NCBI GenBank assembly: GCA_965228545.1
Contig: OZ245822.1
Span: forward strand, 2,666,001-2,730,000
Reading direction: 5' to 3'
Source of the DNA: HXMU1420-13 sp965228545
Lineage (GTDB): Bacteria; Bacteroidota; Rhodothermia; Balneolales; Balneolaceae
DNA: 64,000 nt
Positions within the stretch are counted from its first letter, which is position 1. Every line of letters begins with the position of its first letter. The position numbers and the translations under genes were made by a program. The notes under the pieces were generated by a model. It was not told the origin of the DNA and did no database searches. It saw only the letters and a program-made list of their open reading frames with translations. Of the stretch, positions 49,934 through 58,593 are shown piece by piece.

Positions 49934-51526
49934 ATGAATATTTTAAACAGCGTGCGACTTCGATATAAAATACTCGGTTTCCCCGCAGTATTTGTATTGG
50001 TTGTAGCATTGATTTACACCACAAATAAAGATAGTAGCCAGCAAATTAGAGCTGAGCTAGATCTGGTGCAGTACTCGTACATTCCGTACAACGAGTACAC
50101 TACCAACATGAAAGCAACGCAGGTTGCCATCCAAAAAGGATTACAAGATGCCGTTGCTGCCATGGATACCTCGGCTTTGGCAAAAACGGAAGCATTAGCA
50201 AATACTTTCAGAGCGTTGGTTGATAGCGCAAAATCAGTAAAAAATGATAACGATTTCGAGGCACTGGACAACACTTTGAAGTCATTTAATACCTATTTCA
50301 AATACGGCTATCAGGCTTCTGCTTTAATGATTCAGGAAGATTATTCGGATGCCGTTACTGAAAACGTAAAAGCCATGATTGCGGAACTTGATGTGTTAAA
50401 GAAACACCTTGTAGAAATTTCCGGTATCAATGTTGATCAAGCATTTGATGAAGCCAGAAATTATCTCGCCGAGCAAAGCGATACGGTTAATAATGTACTC
50501 TTTATCAGTCTGGCGTTTTTTATAGGAATCTCACTGTTCTTATCACAAGCTATTGTAGGCGCATTAAAGAAAACAGTGGTCAATATTCAGCGCTTGTCGG
50601 ATGGGTATTTGGATGTGCAAGTTCCGCCTTCATTCTTAAAACGAAAAGATGAAATCGGAGATATTTCAAAAGCTCTCGACAATCTGGTAACTCAGCTTCA
50701 AAATGTAATACTTGGAGTACAAGCCGAGTCGATGGAGATTTCTCAAATCAGCCAATCGCTAGAACGTACTTCCCATCAAATGGCTTCCAGTTCTAACGAA
50801 CAAGCCGAGTTTGTGGAAGAAATTTCATCCACGATGGAGGAGGTAACTCGCACTATTAACATGAATGCCGAAAATGCAGCCGAAACAAATTCAATTTCCC
50901 GCGTTGCCAACACTCAGTTGAAAGAGGTGGAAGAAAAATCGAAGCAGGCGATTGCCGCTAACGAAAATATCACCAATCGAATAAATCAGATTAGCGATAT
51001 CGCATTCCAAACTAATATTCTTGCATTAAACGCAGCTATTGAAGCCGCTCGTGCCGGTGATGCCGGTAAGGGATTTGCAGTGGTAGCGAGTGAGGTACAA
51101 ATGCTGGCCGAAAAAAGTAAAAGCGTGAGCGATGAGATTGTAGAACTCACTGAATCGGCTTATAAAATGTCGAGCTTAGCAGGAGAGGTTATGTTCGATA
51201 CCATCCCGAAAATCGACAAAACCAGTAACTTGGTGAATGAGATTTCTGCGGCCAGTGAAGAACAGAGTAAAGGCGCCAATGAAGTAAACAAGTCAATTCA
51301 ACAATTGAATTCCTTGGCCCAACAAAGCGCAGCAAGCAGCGAAGAATTAGCCGCCTCTGCCGATGACCTGCTCCGACAAAGCAATCGCCTAAAAGAGGCC
51401 ATCTCCTATTATAAATTAGATGGTACACAAAAACCCGGCAACTCCAGGCCGGCGCCTACTTCTACCCTGAAACGCCCTGAACAGCCTAAAGAAGTAGAGC
51501 TCGACACCGCCTTTCTTGATTTCTAA
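49934..51526 (+). CDS. Methyl-accepting chemotaxis protein
   Basis: A 530-residue transducer. Helix 1 (about 12-30) and helix 2 (about 187-207) bracket a ~155-residue all-helical periplasmic domain of the four-helix-bundle type. A HAMP domain (about 208-260, VVNIQRLSDGYLDVQVPPSF) leads into the cytoplasmic signalling coiled coil. Its hairpin tip (about 355-385) reads INQISDIAFQTNILALNAAI then EAARAGDAGKGFAVVASEV, the universal CheA/CheW-binding region. It has no C-terminal CheR pentapeptide. Encoded 86 bases after the PBP-like gene, it may receive ligand through that protein. No che genes are in the window. Confidence 0.95.
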   Translation: MNILNSVRLRYKILGFPAVFVLVVALIYTTNKDSSQQIRAELDLVQYSYIPYNEYTTNMKATQVAIQKGLQDAVAAMDTSALAKTEALANTFRALVDSAKSVKNDNDFEALDNTLKSFNTYFKYGYQASALMIQEDYSDAVTENVKAMIAELDVLKKHLVEISGINVDQAFDEARNYLAEQSDTVNNVLFISLAFFIGISLFLSQAIVGALKKTVVNIQRLSDGYLDVQVPPSFLKRKDEIGDISKALDNLVTQLQNVILGVQAESMEISQISQSLERTSHQMASSSNEQAEFVEEISSTMEEVTRTINMNAENAAETNSISRVANTQLKEVEEKSKQAIAANENITNRINQISDIAFQTNILALNAAIEAARAGDAGKGFAVVASEVQMLAEKSKSVSDEIVELTESAYKMSSLAGEVMFDTIPKIDKTSNLVNEISAASEEQSKGANEVNKSIQQLNSLAQQSAASSEELAASADDLLRQSNRLKEAISYYKLDGTQKPGNSRPAPTSTLKRPEQPKEVELDTAFLDF

Positions 51527-51550
51527 GTAGTATTCAAGTCTTGTAAAAAA

Positions 51551-51584
51551 AACCCGGTCATTTATTTGGCTGGGTTTTTTTGTT
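51551..51584 (+). terminator. Intrinsic terminator after the chemoreceptor gene
   Basis: AACCCGGTCA pairs with TGGCTGGGTT (10 pairs, two G-U) around TTTATT, followed by TTTTTTGTTT. It closes the porin/PBP/chemoreceptor operon. Confidence 0.88.
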
Positions 51585-51655
51585 TAAAAATGATTTTGCA
51601 CAAATACTACGCATTACATACATTGCACACATACCCGTCTAACTAATTGTGTGCC

Positions 51656-52573
51656 ATGCCTAAAATGAATATCGCCCGATCCACAACTATACATGCTAAT
51701 GCCGCAACTGTATATTCTAAACTGAATGATTTTAACCACTGGCCTAAATGGTCGCCTTGGTTAATTATGGAACCCGGTGTTTCACTTAGTATTGCTGATG
51801 ACGCCAAATACTACGAGTGGAATGGAAAACGTACCGGCGAAGGCAATATGAAGGTTACGTCCGAAAAAGAGAACGAGCTCATAACTTACGATCTAAATTT
51901 CCTTAAACCTTGGAAATCGTCGGCGAAAGTAGAATTCCATTTAGAAGAAACTGGAGATCAAACCAACCTTACCTGGACGATGGATAGCTCACTACCTTTT
52001 TTCATGTTTTGGATGAAAAAAATGATGGAAGGCTTTGTGGGCATGGATTACGAACGCGGCTTAAATCTGTTGAAAGATTATGTAGAAAAAGGAGAAGTGG
52101 AATCGAAACTGGAATTCAAAGGTGTAGAATCCTTTCCCGGAACAAAATATGTTGGCATTAAAAGAACATGTTCCATTTCAGAAATTGAGGCCATGGCCGC
52201 CGACTTTGATACGCTGAATACTCAACTTAGTGCTGCCGGTGTAGAAATTACGGGCGCATTTTCGATTTATCACGATTGGAATATGCGCAAAATGGAATGT
52301 ACTTATACGGCATGTTTAGGGGTTAAAACTGCGGTGGATGCCTTACCGGCTAATCTATTTAACGGCTCTATTCCTGCAACAAATATTCATGTGGTTCGCC
52401 ATATTGGAGCATACACCCACTTGGGGGGCGCTTGGAGTGCTCAAATGAATATGCAGCGTGGAAAAGAGTTCGCTTCAAAGAAAGGGATTCATCCTTTTGA
52501 GTGGTATCATAATATGCCCGGAGAGGTGCCGGATAAGGAACTGATTACCGATATCTGCTTTGCAGCGAAATAG
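51656..52573 (+). CDS. SRPBCC domain fused to a GyrI-like (effector-binding) domain
   Basis: About 305 residues from the ATG at 51656 (a TTG frame starts 3 codons earlier). Residues 1-150 form an SRPBCC/polyketide-cyclase fold: IARSTTIHANAATVYSKLND, FNHWPKWSPWLIMEPG and WTMDSSLPFFMFWMKKMMEG. Residues 160-305 are a GyrI-like domain: FPGTKYVGIKRTCSISEIEA, IYHDWNMRKMECTYTACLGV and the closing GAYTHLGGAWSAQMNMQRGK. Both modules bind hydrophobic small molecules, so the protein is likely a ligand-binding or detoxifying protein without DNA-binding part. Monocistronic. Confidence 0.88.
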   Translation: MPKMNIARSTTIHANAATVYSKLNDFNHWPKWSPWLIMEPGVSLSIADDAKYYEWNGKRTGEGNMKVTSEKENELITYDLNFLKPWKSSAKVEFHLEETGDQTNLTWTMDSSLPFFMFWMKKMMEGFVGMDYERGLNLLKDYVEKGEVESKLEFKGVESFPGTKYVGIKRTCSISEIEAMAADFDTLNTQLSAAGVEITGAFSIYHDWNMRKMECTYTACLGVKTAVDALPANLFNGSIPATNIHVVRHIGAYTHLGGAWSAQMNMQRGKEFASKKGIHPFEWYHNMPGEVPDKELITDICFAAK

Positions 52574-52710
52574 TGTGGTGCTTTTTCTATAAAGAAGTCA
52601 CTTTCTTAAGTGATTACATTAGATAATTAGTTCAAAAAACATATAGGCGTATACATATTATTCAATTCTACATTTTGTTTATTCGATAAAGCTTCAAATA
52701 TTTGAAGCCT

Positions 52711-54399
52711 ATGAAATTCTTCACCTCCCAAATCACCTATTTCATTTCTAACAAGAAATCGAAAACCAATATTCAGCGGCTGGTTCAGTTTCTGGTAATT
52801 CTTTTTGTAATGATTGGGCTTTATGGCGTGCTCTTTCACATCATCATGGAAATGGAGGGGCAGAAACACAGCTGGATGACCGGCTTTTACTGGACCTTGG
52901 TAACCATGAGTACGCTGGGTTTTGGCGATATCACATTTACCTCCGATTTAGGGCGATTCTTTTCCATGATTGTGCTTGGCTCGGGCATTGTTGTGTTACT
53001 GATTATGTTGCCTTTTACCTTCATCGAGTTTTTTTATGCCCCTTGGATGGACGCTCAATCACGCGCGAGAGCTCCTCGCCAACTCCCCGATACATTTAAC
53101 GATCATATCATCATCACTTCGTTTGATCCGGTTACAAAATCGCTCATCGAAAAATTACATCAGTACCAAAAACAATATGTGTTGTTGGTTCCCGAATTAC
53201 AGCGTGCATTAGATCTTTACGACGAAGGCTATACTGTAATGCTGGGCGATGCCGACAATCCCGAAACCTACACCAAAATGCAGATCAATAAAGCGGCAAT
53301 GGTGGTGGCAAATGGGTCCGATATGTTTAATACCAATGTAGCACATACGGTTCGCGGATTTAATAAAGATGTAAAAATTGTTACTACGGCAAATTTTCAC
53401 GATTCGGTAGATATTTTAAAACTAGCCGGGGCAGACCATGTACTACACATGGGTAACTTGCTGGGCCGGGCATTAAGCCGGCGAACTCTAGGGCAAGATG
53501 CCAGAGTGCATACGATTGGTCGGCTAGGTGATATTATTATTGCTGAAGCTACCGCACACGACACTCCACTGGTTGGCAAAACATTACGCGAATCTGAACT
53601 GCGGGAACGGCTGGGTATAAATATTGTGGGAATCTGGGAGCGCGGCAATTTTCAAGGCTCTCATCCTGACACCGTAATTCATGATCATTCGGTGTTAATG
53701 ATGGCCGGTTCGATTGAGCAATTGCGCAGGTATGATGAATTATTTGGAATCTACGGAGTGAGTGACGAACCAGTGATTATTATTGGGGGTGGTAGAGTTG
53801 GGCGGGCAGCTGCATTTCATTTAAAAAGAAGAAATATTCGTTTCAAAATTATTGATAAAAACCCCGATCGGATTAGAAATGAGCATAACTTTGTACTTGG
53901 GGACGCTAACGACCTGAATACTTTAAAAAAAGCCGGTATCGAAACTGCGCACAGTGTTATTGTTTCTACCAATCAAGATGACATCAATATTTATCTAACT
54001 ATATATTGCCGTCATTTGCGCCCGGATATTCATATTGTTGCTCGATCAACGCTAGAGCGGAACGTGCATTCATTGCATCGTGCAGGCGCCGATTTTGTAA
54101 TGTCGTACGCTTCGATGGGCGCTAATGCCATTTATAACATCTACGAGGAAAACGACATCATTATGATTGCGGAAGGATTGAATGTTTTTAGCCTTAAAAC
54201 ACCTACTAAACTGGTGGGTAAATCGCTGGTTGAAGCCAATATCAGATTTAAAACGGGGTGCAATGTGGTGGCTTATTCATGTGATGGAAAACAAGTGATC
54301 AATCCAAAACCGAATGAAGTGATCCCCGAACATTCTGATTTAATACTAATAGGTGAAACTGAGGCAGAGCAGAATTTTATTAAAGAGTATGTGGAGTGA
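52711..54399 (+). CDS. Two-helix potassium channel with tandem RCK domains
   Basis: A 562-residue ion channel. Two membrane helices (about 22-42 and 84-106) flank a pore helix with the filter TLVTMSTLGFGDITF (TLGFGD, a TVGYGD variant). Two RCK (TrkA-N) domains follow in one chain. The first (about 125-250) has IIITSFDPVTKSLIEKL and lacks the GxGxxG signature. The second (about 345-470) has VIIIGGGRVGRAAAFHLKRR with an intact nucleotide motif and IIDKNPDRI. Each is followed by a TrkA-C segment. One polypeptide per pore subunit with two RCKs resembles GsuK-type channels gated by nucleotide and ions. Start ATG after a TTG frame. Monocistronic. Confidence 0.92.
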   Translation: MKFFTSQITYFISNKKSKTNIQRLVQFLVILFVMIGLYGVLFHIIMEMEGQKHSWMTGFYWTLVTMSTLGFGDITFTSDLGRFFSMIVLGSGIVVLLIMLPFTFIEFFYAPWMDAQSRARAPRQLPDTFNDHIIITSFDPVTKSLIEKLHQYQKQYVLLVPELQRALDLYDEGYTVMLGDADNPETYTKMQINKAAMVVANGSDMFNTNVAHTVRGFNKDVKIVTTANFHDSVDILKLAGADHVLHMGNLLGRALSRRTLGQDARVHTIGRLGDIIIAEATAHDTPLVGKTLRESELRERLGINIVGIWERGNFQGSHPDTVIHDHSVLMMAGSIEQLRRYDELFGIYGVSDEPVIIIGGGRVGRAAAFHLKRRNIRFKIIDKNPDRIRNEHNFVLGDANDLNTLKKAGIETAHSVIVSTNQDDINIYLTIYCRHLRPDIHIVARSTLERNVHSLHRAGADFVMSYASMGANAIYNIYEENDIIMIAEGLNVFSLKTPTKLVGKSLVEANIRFKTGCNVVAYSCDGKQVINPKPNEVIPEHSDLILIGETEAEQNFIKEYVE

Positions 54400-54420
54400 T
54401 GGTAAAAAATTGGTTCTTGA

Positions 54421-54912
54421 TCAGAATCTGATCACAAAGCCACCATCTACATCAATAAATAAATTGGAATCAGGCGACTGAGATCTATACTTGACATCAA
54501 AATCGCCAATAATAAACTCGTTTGAATATTCTTTAATATTCAATGTTCCTTCTTCAGAATAGAATGAAACGGTATCATCTTCTACCGTTGTTTTGAGAAA
54601 ACTCCAAGAATTACTGTTATGTGGTGAACTAACAGTAATTGGCTTTTCGTCAATCATTTCGTCCAGATAGAACACTTGTTCAAACAACGTATTTAGGTCC
54701 TCTGAATACACTGAAATCCTTGATCTGATATTTTTATTACCATTAGCCGAATTAGTTTCACTCCGTACGTGTGCGTTGAAATTTAGTAATTCAACTTCCA
54801 TACTCACATCATTTTCAATGGTTGCATTAAAGGATGTTTCCGGAATAGCCACATCGTTTGAACAATTCGAAAATAGAAATATGATTCCAACTAATGTTAA
54901 ATACCTACCCAT
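54421..54912 (-). CDS. Lipoprotein of unknown function (second of a pair)
   Basis: From the ATG at 54912 it is 163 residues with a lipoprotein signal (MGRYLTLVGIIFLFSNC, Cys17); the longer frame beginning at 54963 would lose that signal. The body is beta-rich and acidic (FNATIENDVSMEVELLNFNA; NEFIIGDFDVKYRSQSPDSN) with no cysteine after the signal. No family recognised. Its start overlaps the preceding gene's stop by 8 bases, so the two are coupled. It faces the K+ channel gene with 21 bases between stops. Confidence 0.7.
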   Translation of the reverse strand: MGRYLTLVGIIFLFSNCSNDVAIPETSFNATIENDVSMEVELLNFNAHVRSETNSANGNKNIRSRISVYSEDLNTLFEQVFYLDEMIDEKPITVSSPHNSNSWSFLKTTVEDDTVSFYSEEGTLNIKEYSNEFIIGDFDVKYRSQSPDSNLFIDVDGGFVIRF

Positions 54913-55519
54913 TATATAGAACCAATTTCGCTTTAATATTTGCCCTTTTTGGTGACTCTTCATCCGTTATAGATTCTGCATCTATTTGAACTTCGAAATC
55001 ACCTGAGCCTAATTCTACTATTCTAATAATGCCATCCATACTGCTAAAATCATTGATGTCGGGATCATTTATTTTAAGCTTCAAATAAAAAATGGGTGAA
55101 TTATTAAGATCCTCTTCCCATTCTGAATGATAATCCCCGATTGTAAAAGTACCCGATTCAATTTTGTTATAGTTTTTAGAGAAAAAAGTAAGCGTTGTTC
55201 TCTGGTTAGTCCCTATATCACAAGTCCAAATACAACTAATTTGAATATCAAAATATGAAACATTATCAGATTCAATTAATGTATCAGACCTCTCATATTT
55301 ACTTGTTGATAACCAATAAGACGAATTATAGAAATGCCTGTCTAAATCCGGTACACCGTTTTCAAGATCAAATTGGTAATTCATTTCATAATCACCATTA
55401 ATTTCAACTTTAACGTTGAAATCTGAATCTTCAAAAACAGAAAATGGATTGTCATTTTCACATCCAAATAAGAGTAAAAATGGAAGTAAAATATAGATTG
55501 GTTTTAAATGCCCTGTCAA
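54905..55519 (-). CDS. Lipoprotein of unknown function (first of a pair)
   Basis: 204 residues with lipoprotein signal MTGHLKPIYILLPFLLLFGC (Cys20). The mature protein is rich in Asp/Asn/Tyr and beta strands (FNVKVEINGDYEMNYQFDLE; YFDIQISCIWTCDIGTNQRT) with two closely spaced cysteines (CIWTC) that could form a disulfide. SGTFTIGDYHSEWEEDLNNS resembles EFIIGDFDVKY in the next protein, hinting at distant paralogy. It is the first gene of a two-gene operon of unknown purpose. Confidence 0.7.
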   Translation of the reverse strand: MTGHLKPIYILLPFLLLFGCENDNPFSVFEDSDFNVKVEINGDYEMNYQFDLENGVPDLDRHFYNSSYWLSTSKYERSDTLIESDNVSYFDIQISCIWTCDIGTNQRTTLTFFSKNYNKIESGTFTIGDYHSEWEEDLNNSPIFYLKLKINDPDINDFSSMDGIIRIVELGSGDFEVQIDAESITDEESPKRANIKAKLVLYNG

Positions 55520-55616
55520 TTACATAAACCTTCTAACACTAATGTTAACTGAATATTGTGTGGAAATTAATTATAATTTTTTCCATCGAAATTATTTATT
55601 CATGATTGAATAAACA

Positions 55617-55631
55617 TACTAATCATTAGTA
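55617..55631. promoter_or_regulatory. Short perfect inverted repeat upstream of the S10 peptidase gene
   Basis: TACTAAT-C-ATTAGTA, perfect 7-base arms around one base, followed by a second small dyad GATATC-TG-GATATC. It lies in the 260-base spacer between divergent genes, about 150 bases upstream of the peptidase start and 98 bases upstream of the lipoprotein start. A repressor-type operator is possible but unsupported by other copies. Confidence 0.3.
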
Positions 55632-55779
55632 GATATCTGGATATCTAACACAAAATTATCCTGGTCTCTTATAGAGCCAATTCTGTTTTAAATAGTACAA
55701 TTTTGCTCACTATTGAGTAGTTGCCGTAATATTTAGTATTCTTTTAGCGGTACAAATCATATCAATAAAAAGGGATCCT

Positions 55780-57288
55780 ATGAAAAAACAATCAATATGG
55801 CTGATACTCATTCTATTTTTGGTGCAGGTATCGGTAGTTGCACAAAATGAGCTAACGAAAGAAGCCAAACCTATTCCTGATGAGGAACAACAGGTTACTT
55901 CTCATTCTATTGAAATTAACGGTAAAGATATTAAGTACGAAGCTACCGCAGCTACTATGAATATCAAAAACCGCGAAAATGAACCCATCGCTCAGTTTGG
56001 GTATGTAGCGTATACAAGAACAGATATTTCTGACAAGAAAAGGCGACCTGTTACCTTCGTATTTAATGGTGGGCCGGGATCTTCTTCAATCTGGCTGCAC
56101 ATGGGGGCTGTTGGTCCTCGACGAGTAGTTCTCGACGATCCTAACTTTAACGAGCCGGGCTACACACTTACCGATAACGAGTATTCCGTTTTAGATGTAA
56201 CCGATCTTGTGATGGTTGATCCGGTTGGAACCGGAATTTCCCGCGCTGTTGGTGATAATGAAAACAAAGATTTTTGGGGCGTAGATTCCGATATCTCTTC
56301 GATCAGTAATTTTATTAACGAGTACATCACAAAAAATGGGCGCTGGGCTTCACCGAAGTATTTAATGGGTGAAAGTTATGGCACATTTCGCGCTGCCGGG
56401 CTGGCTCCATATCTGAACAATACTTACGGAATTGCCTTAGATGGAATAATACTCGTTTCTAATGTTCTGGATTTAAGAACCATCACTTTCGGCCCTTATG
56501 ACGACACCTCCTATATCCTGTTTTTGCCCTCGTATGCTGCAACAGCTTGGTATCACAATCAACTTGCAAACAAAGCGGAAGATTTTGAAGCCTTTATGGA
56601 TGAAGTGAGAGAATATGCCATGAATGAATACACAGTGGCTCTTATGAAAGGGGATAACCTGCCTGAAACCGAGCGAAATGCTGTGCTAAACAAGCTGGTA
56701 GAATACACCGGACTTGATCGAGATTATTTGGACGAGTCGAATTTACGCGTTCCGGCCTTTGCTTTTTTCAAAGAACTACTTGGCGACGATGAAATGACAG
56801 TAGGTCGGTTAGATTCTCGCTATAAAGGCTATTCAATAAATCCAATTACGGGATTTGCTGAATACGATCCACAAAGTTCTGCGATTAGTCCACCGTATCA
56901 AATGGCATTTATGGATTATTATCACAACGAACTTGGCTTCGGTAAGGACAAAAAGTACAACTTTTCGGCCTACAGCTTACCGGGTTTTAATTGGGATTGG
57001 AGTCGTGGTGGTGGAGGGTGGTTTCCAACCAGTCCGCAAACCGTGGATGAGCTTAAACAAGCGATGATTCAAAACCCTAAAATGAAGGTTCAAGTGCAAA
57101 ACGGCTATTACGATTTAGCCACACCTTTTTTTGGTACCGAGTACACTTTTATGCACATGGATTTACCGGATGCGCTCAAAGATAATATAGAAATGACCTA
57201 CTACCACGCCGGTCATATGTTTTATACTCAGATGGAAGATTTGGTGAAGTTCTATGAGGATGTTAAACGTTTTATCACCGAAGATTAA
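55780..57288 (+). CDS. Exported serine carboxypeptidase, S10 family
   Basis: A 502-residue peptidase with signal peptide MKKQSIWLILILFLVQVSVV (cleavage near ...VAQ, residue 22). S10 hallmarks: FVFNGGPGSSSIWLHMGAVG (oxyanion region) near 88-107, KYLMGESYGTFRAAGLAPYL with the nucleophile Ser200, QNGYYDLATPFFGTEYTF with the catalytic Asp near 446, and YYHAGHMFYTQM with the catalytic His near 480. It removes C-terminal residues from peptides in the periplasm. This matches the bacterial S10 group. Monocistronic with a strong terminator. Confidence 0.93.
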   Translation: MKKQSIWLILILFLVQVSVVAQNELTKEAKPIPDEEQQVTSHSIEINGKDIKYEATAATMNIKNRENEPIAQFGYVAYTRTDISDKKRRPVTFVFNGGPGSSSIWLHMGAVGPRRVVLDDPNFNEPGYTLTDNEYSVLDVTDLVMVDPVGTGISRAVGDNENKDFWGVDSDISSISNFINEYITKNGRWASPKYLMGESYGTFRAAGLAPYLNNTYGIALDGIILVSNVLDLRTITFGPYDDTSYILFLPSYAATAWYHNQLANKAEDFEAFMDEVREYAMNEYTVALMKGDNLPETERNAVLNKLVEYTGLDRDYLDESNLRVPAFAFFKELLGDDEMTVGRLDSRYKGYSINPITGFAEYDPQSSAISPPYQMAFMDYYHNELGFGKDKKYNFSAYSLPGFNWDWSRGGGGWFPTSPQTVDELKQAMIQNPKMKVQVQNGYYDLATPFFGTEYTFMHMDLPDALKDNIEMTYYHAGHMFYTQMEDLVKFYEDVKRFITED

Positions 57289-57312
57289 TTTGTTAATACA
57301 CATTTGATACAA

Positions 57313-57347
57313 AAAATCCCAACCTGTTGAGTTGGGGTTTTTTTTGT
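57313..57347 (+). terminator. Intrinsic terminator after the S10 peptidase gene
   Basis: CCCAAC (57318-57323) pairs with GTTGGG (57331-57336) around CTGTTGA, followed by a run of eight or more Ts and preceded by As. It lies 30 bases past the stop. Confidence 0.9.
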
Positions 57348-57414
57348 AACAAACTTTTGAGTACTAGAGTACATACCGCCTGTTTTTTATCCAATCATTC
57401 CATTGCTAAAACAA

Positions 57415-57852
57415 ATGCAAATAATGCAATTTTTTAAACATCTGTTCATCCCATCCGATCGATATAAAGGGGTTCGTCCGATTCAAGTGTACGTACTTAA
57501 GCTCTTTTTCGGGTTGATGTTTTTCATGGCCGGAAAAGATGCCTGGACTGAGCTCATAACCTTTCAAGGTACCTGGAACAATGAAATTGCCATTGCCTGG
57601 TGTGCAATGGCTGCATACACAGCATTAAGTGGATTAGGAATATTCCATACATTACGTATGCTTCCCATTATGTTATTTATGTTTTTATTCAAAGGATTAT
57701 GGCTGGGTTTTGTGGCTTTTCCAATGTGGAAAGCAGGTACACTTGCCGGATCAGACGCCGCCGAATGGGCTGCAATTTTTATGATCATGATCATCCCCTT
57801 TGCATTTACTCCATGGAGCTATGTATTTAGAACATACATTCTGGGAAAGTAG
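57415..57852 (+). CDS. Small four-helix membrane protein of unknown function
   Basis: About 145 residues from the ATG at 57415 (the frame continues to a TTG at 57403). Four hydrophobic helices (about 27-45, 58-76, 82-100 and 112-132) join short loops; the N-terminal part (FIPSDRYKGVRPIQVYVLKL) is cytoplasmic. KAGTLAGSDAAEWAAIFMIM and TPWSYVFRTYI are the best-marked segments. The size and topology resemble DoxX-like proteins but the family motif is missing. Monocistronic. Confidence 0.65.
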   Translation: MQIMQFFKHLFIPSDRYKGVRPIQVYVLKLFFGLMFFMAGKDAWTELITFQGTWNNEIAIAWCAMAAYTALSGLGIFHTLRMLPIMLFMFLFKGLWLGFVAFPMWKAGTLAGSDAAEWAAIFMIMIIPFAFTPWSYVFRTYILGK

Positions 57853-57876
57853 TGGTGCAATAATTAATAGTACAGA

Positions 57877-57900
57877 TAACCCAACTTACTGGTTGGGTTA
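57877..57900. terminator. Bidirectional hairpin between convergent genes
   Basis: TAACCCAAC (57877-57885) pairs perfectly with GTTGGGTTA (57892-57900) around TTACTG. It lies midway between stops at 57852 (+) and 57926 (-); A/T-rich flanks give short T runs in both directions. Confidence 0.75.
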
Positions 57901-57925
57901 AATTTCTCTGGTTTTAATTGAATAA

Positions 57926-58402
57926 TTATTGTTCAACCAATTCCTGAAAACGCTCGGCTAATTCCTCATCGGTTTGCAAAGCCATTGCAATTCCTTGAAA
58001 TCGCTGCTCACTTAGTTCCGAGTTTCCAACGGCTTCAATTTGTTGTTTCTGCATCGAAGCCGACAATTCCTGCAAAAAGGATTGCATATTTTTTATAGTA
58101 GTCTCTTCCAACGGGGTGAGTTCTACTTGAGGCGCATTAGGATTTTGACGCGCCATCATTATTTCCTGAAAACGCTGCCCATTCATACCTACTTCTTCCA
58201 GTTTTGCAATCAACATTCTATCTGTGGCAATACTAATTTCCTGAAATTCTTTCGCTACATCTACAAACTGTTCCAATTCAGCATCGGTTACATCTTTAGC
58301 CGGAGCAATTTGTGGCATTTGCATTTGCTGTGCCTGCACTGCTGCCGTGCTTAACAAGAATATTGCAATGATGAGATTTGTGCTCTTGATGAATACTTTC
58401 AT
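57926..58402 (-). CDS. DUF4168 exported protein
   Basis: From the ATG at 58402 the product has 158 residues with a signal peptide (MKVFIKSTNLIIAIFLLSTA..., cleavage near ...VQA). The mature part is all-helical: DVTDAELEQFVDVAKEFQEI, MLIAKLEEVGMNGQRFQEIM and SELSEQRFQGIAMALQTDEE match the DUF4168 repeats, with RFQEI/RFQGI/RFQEL repeated three times. No enzymatic motif. DUF4168 proteins are periplasmic and of unknown role. The longer start at 58435 would add 11 polar residues before the signal and is rejected. Confidence 0.85.
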   Translation of the reverse strand: MKVFIKSTNLIIAIFLLSTAAVQAQQMQMPQIAPAKDVTDAELEQFVDVAKEFQEISIATDRMLIAKLEEVGMNGQRFQEIMMARQNPNAPQVELTPLEETTIKNMQSFLQELSASMQKQQIEAVGNSELSEQRFQGIAMALQTDEELAERFQELVEQ

Positions 58403-58523
58403 ATACCTTTTAATTTCTTGTGAATAGTCAATCAAACTTATTCAATGTTTAATGGAATACGTAAAATCTCATATACTTTTATTGGGCTTTTACATGCACC
58501 GACTCTTAGAACTATTTGTTTCA

Positions 58524-58558
58524 AATAAAAAAGGCGCTTTGCTTTCACAAAACGCCTT
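58524..58558 (-). terminator. Intrinsic terminator of the hppD transcript
   Basis: On the reverse strand AAGGCGTTTTG pairs with CAAAGCGCCTT (11 pairs, one G-U) around TGAAAG and is followed by TTTTTATTTG. It lies 36 bases past the hppD stop. Confidence 0.92.
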
Positions 58559-58593
58559 CCGAAGGTGGATGTACTTCTTAAATTACAAATACA

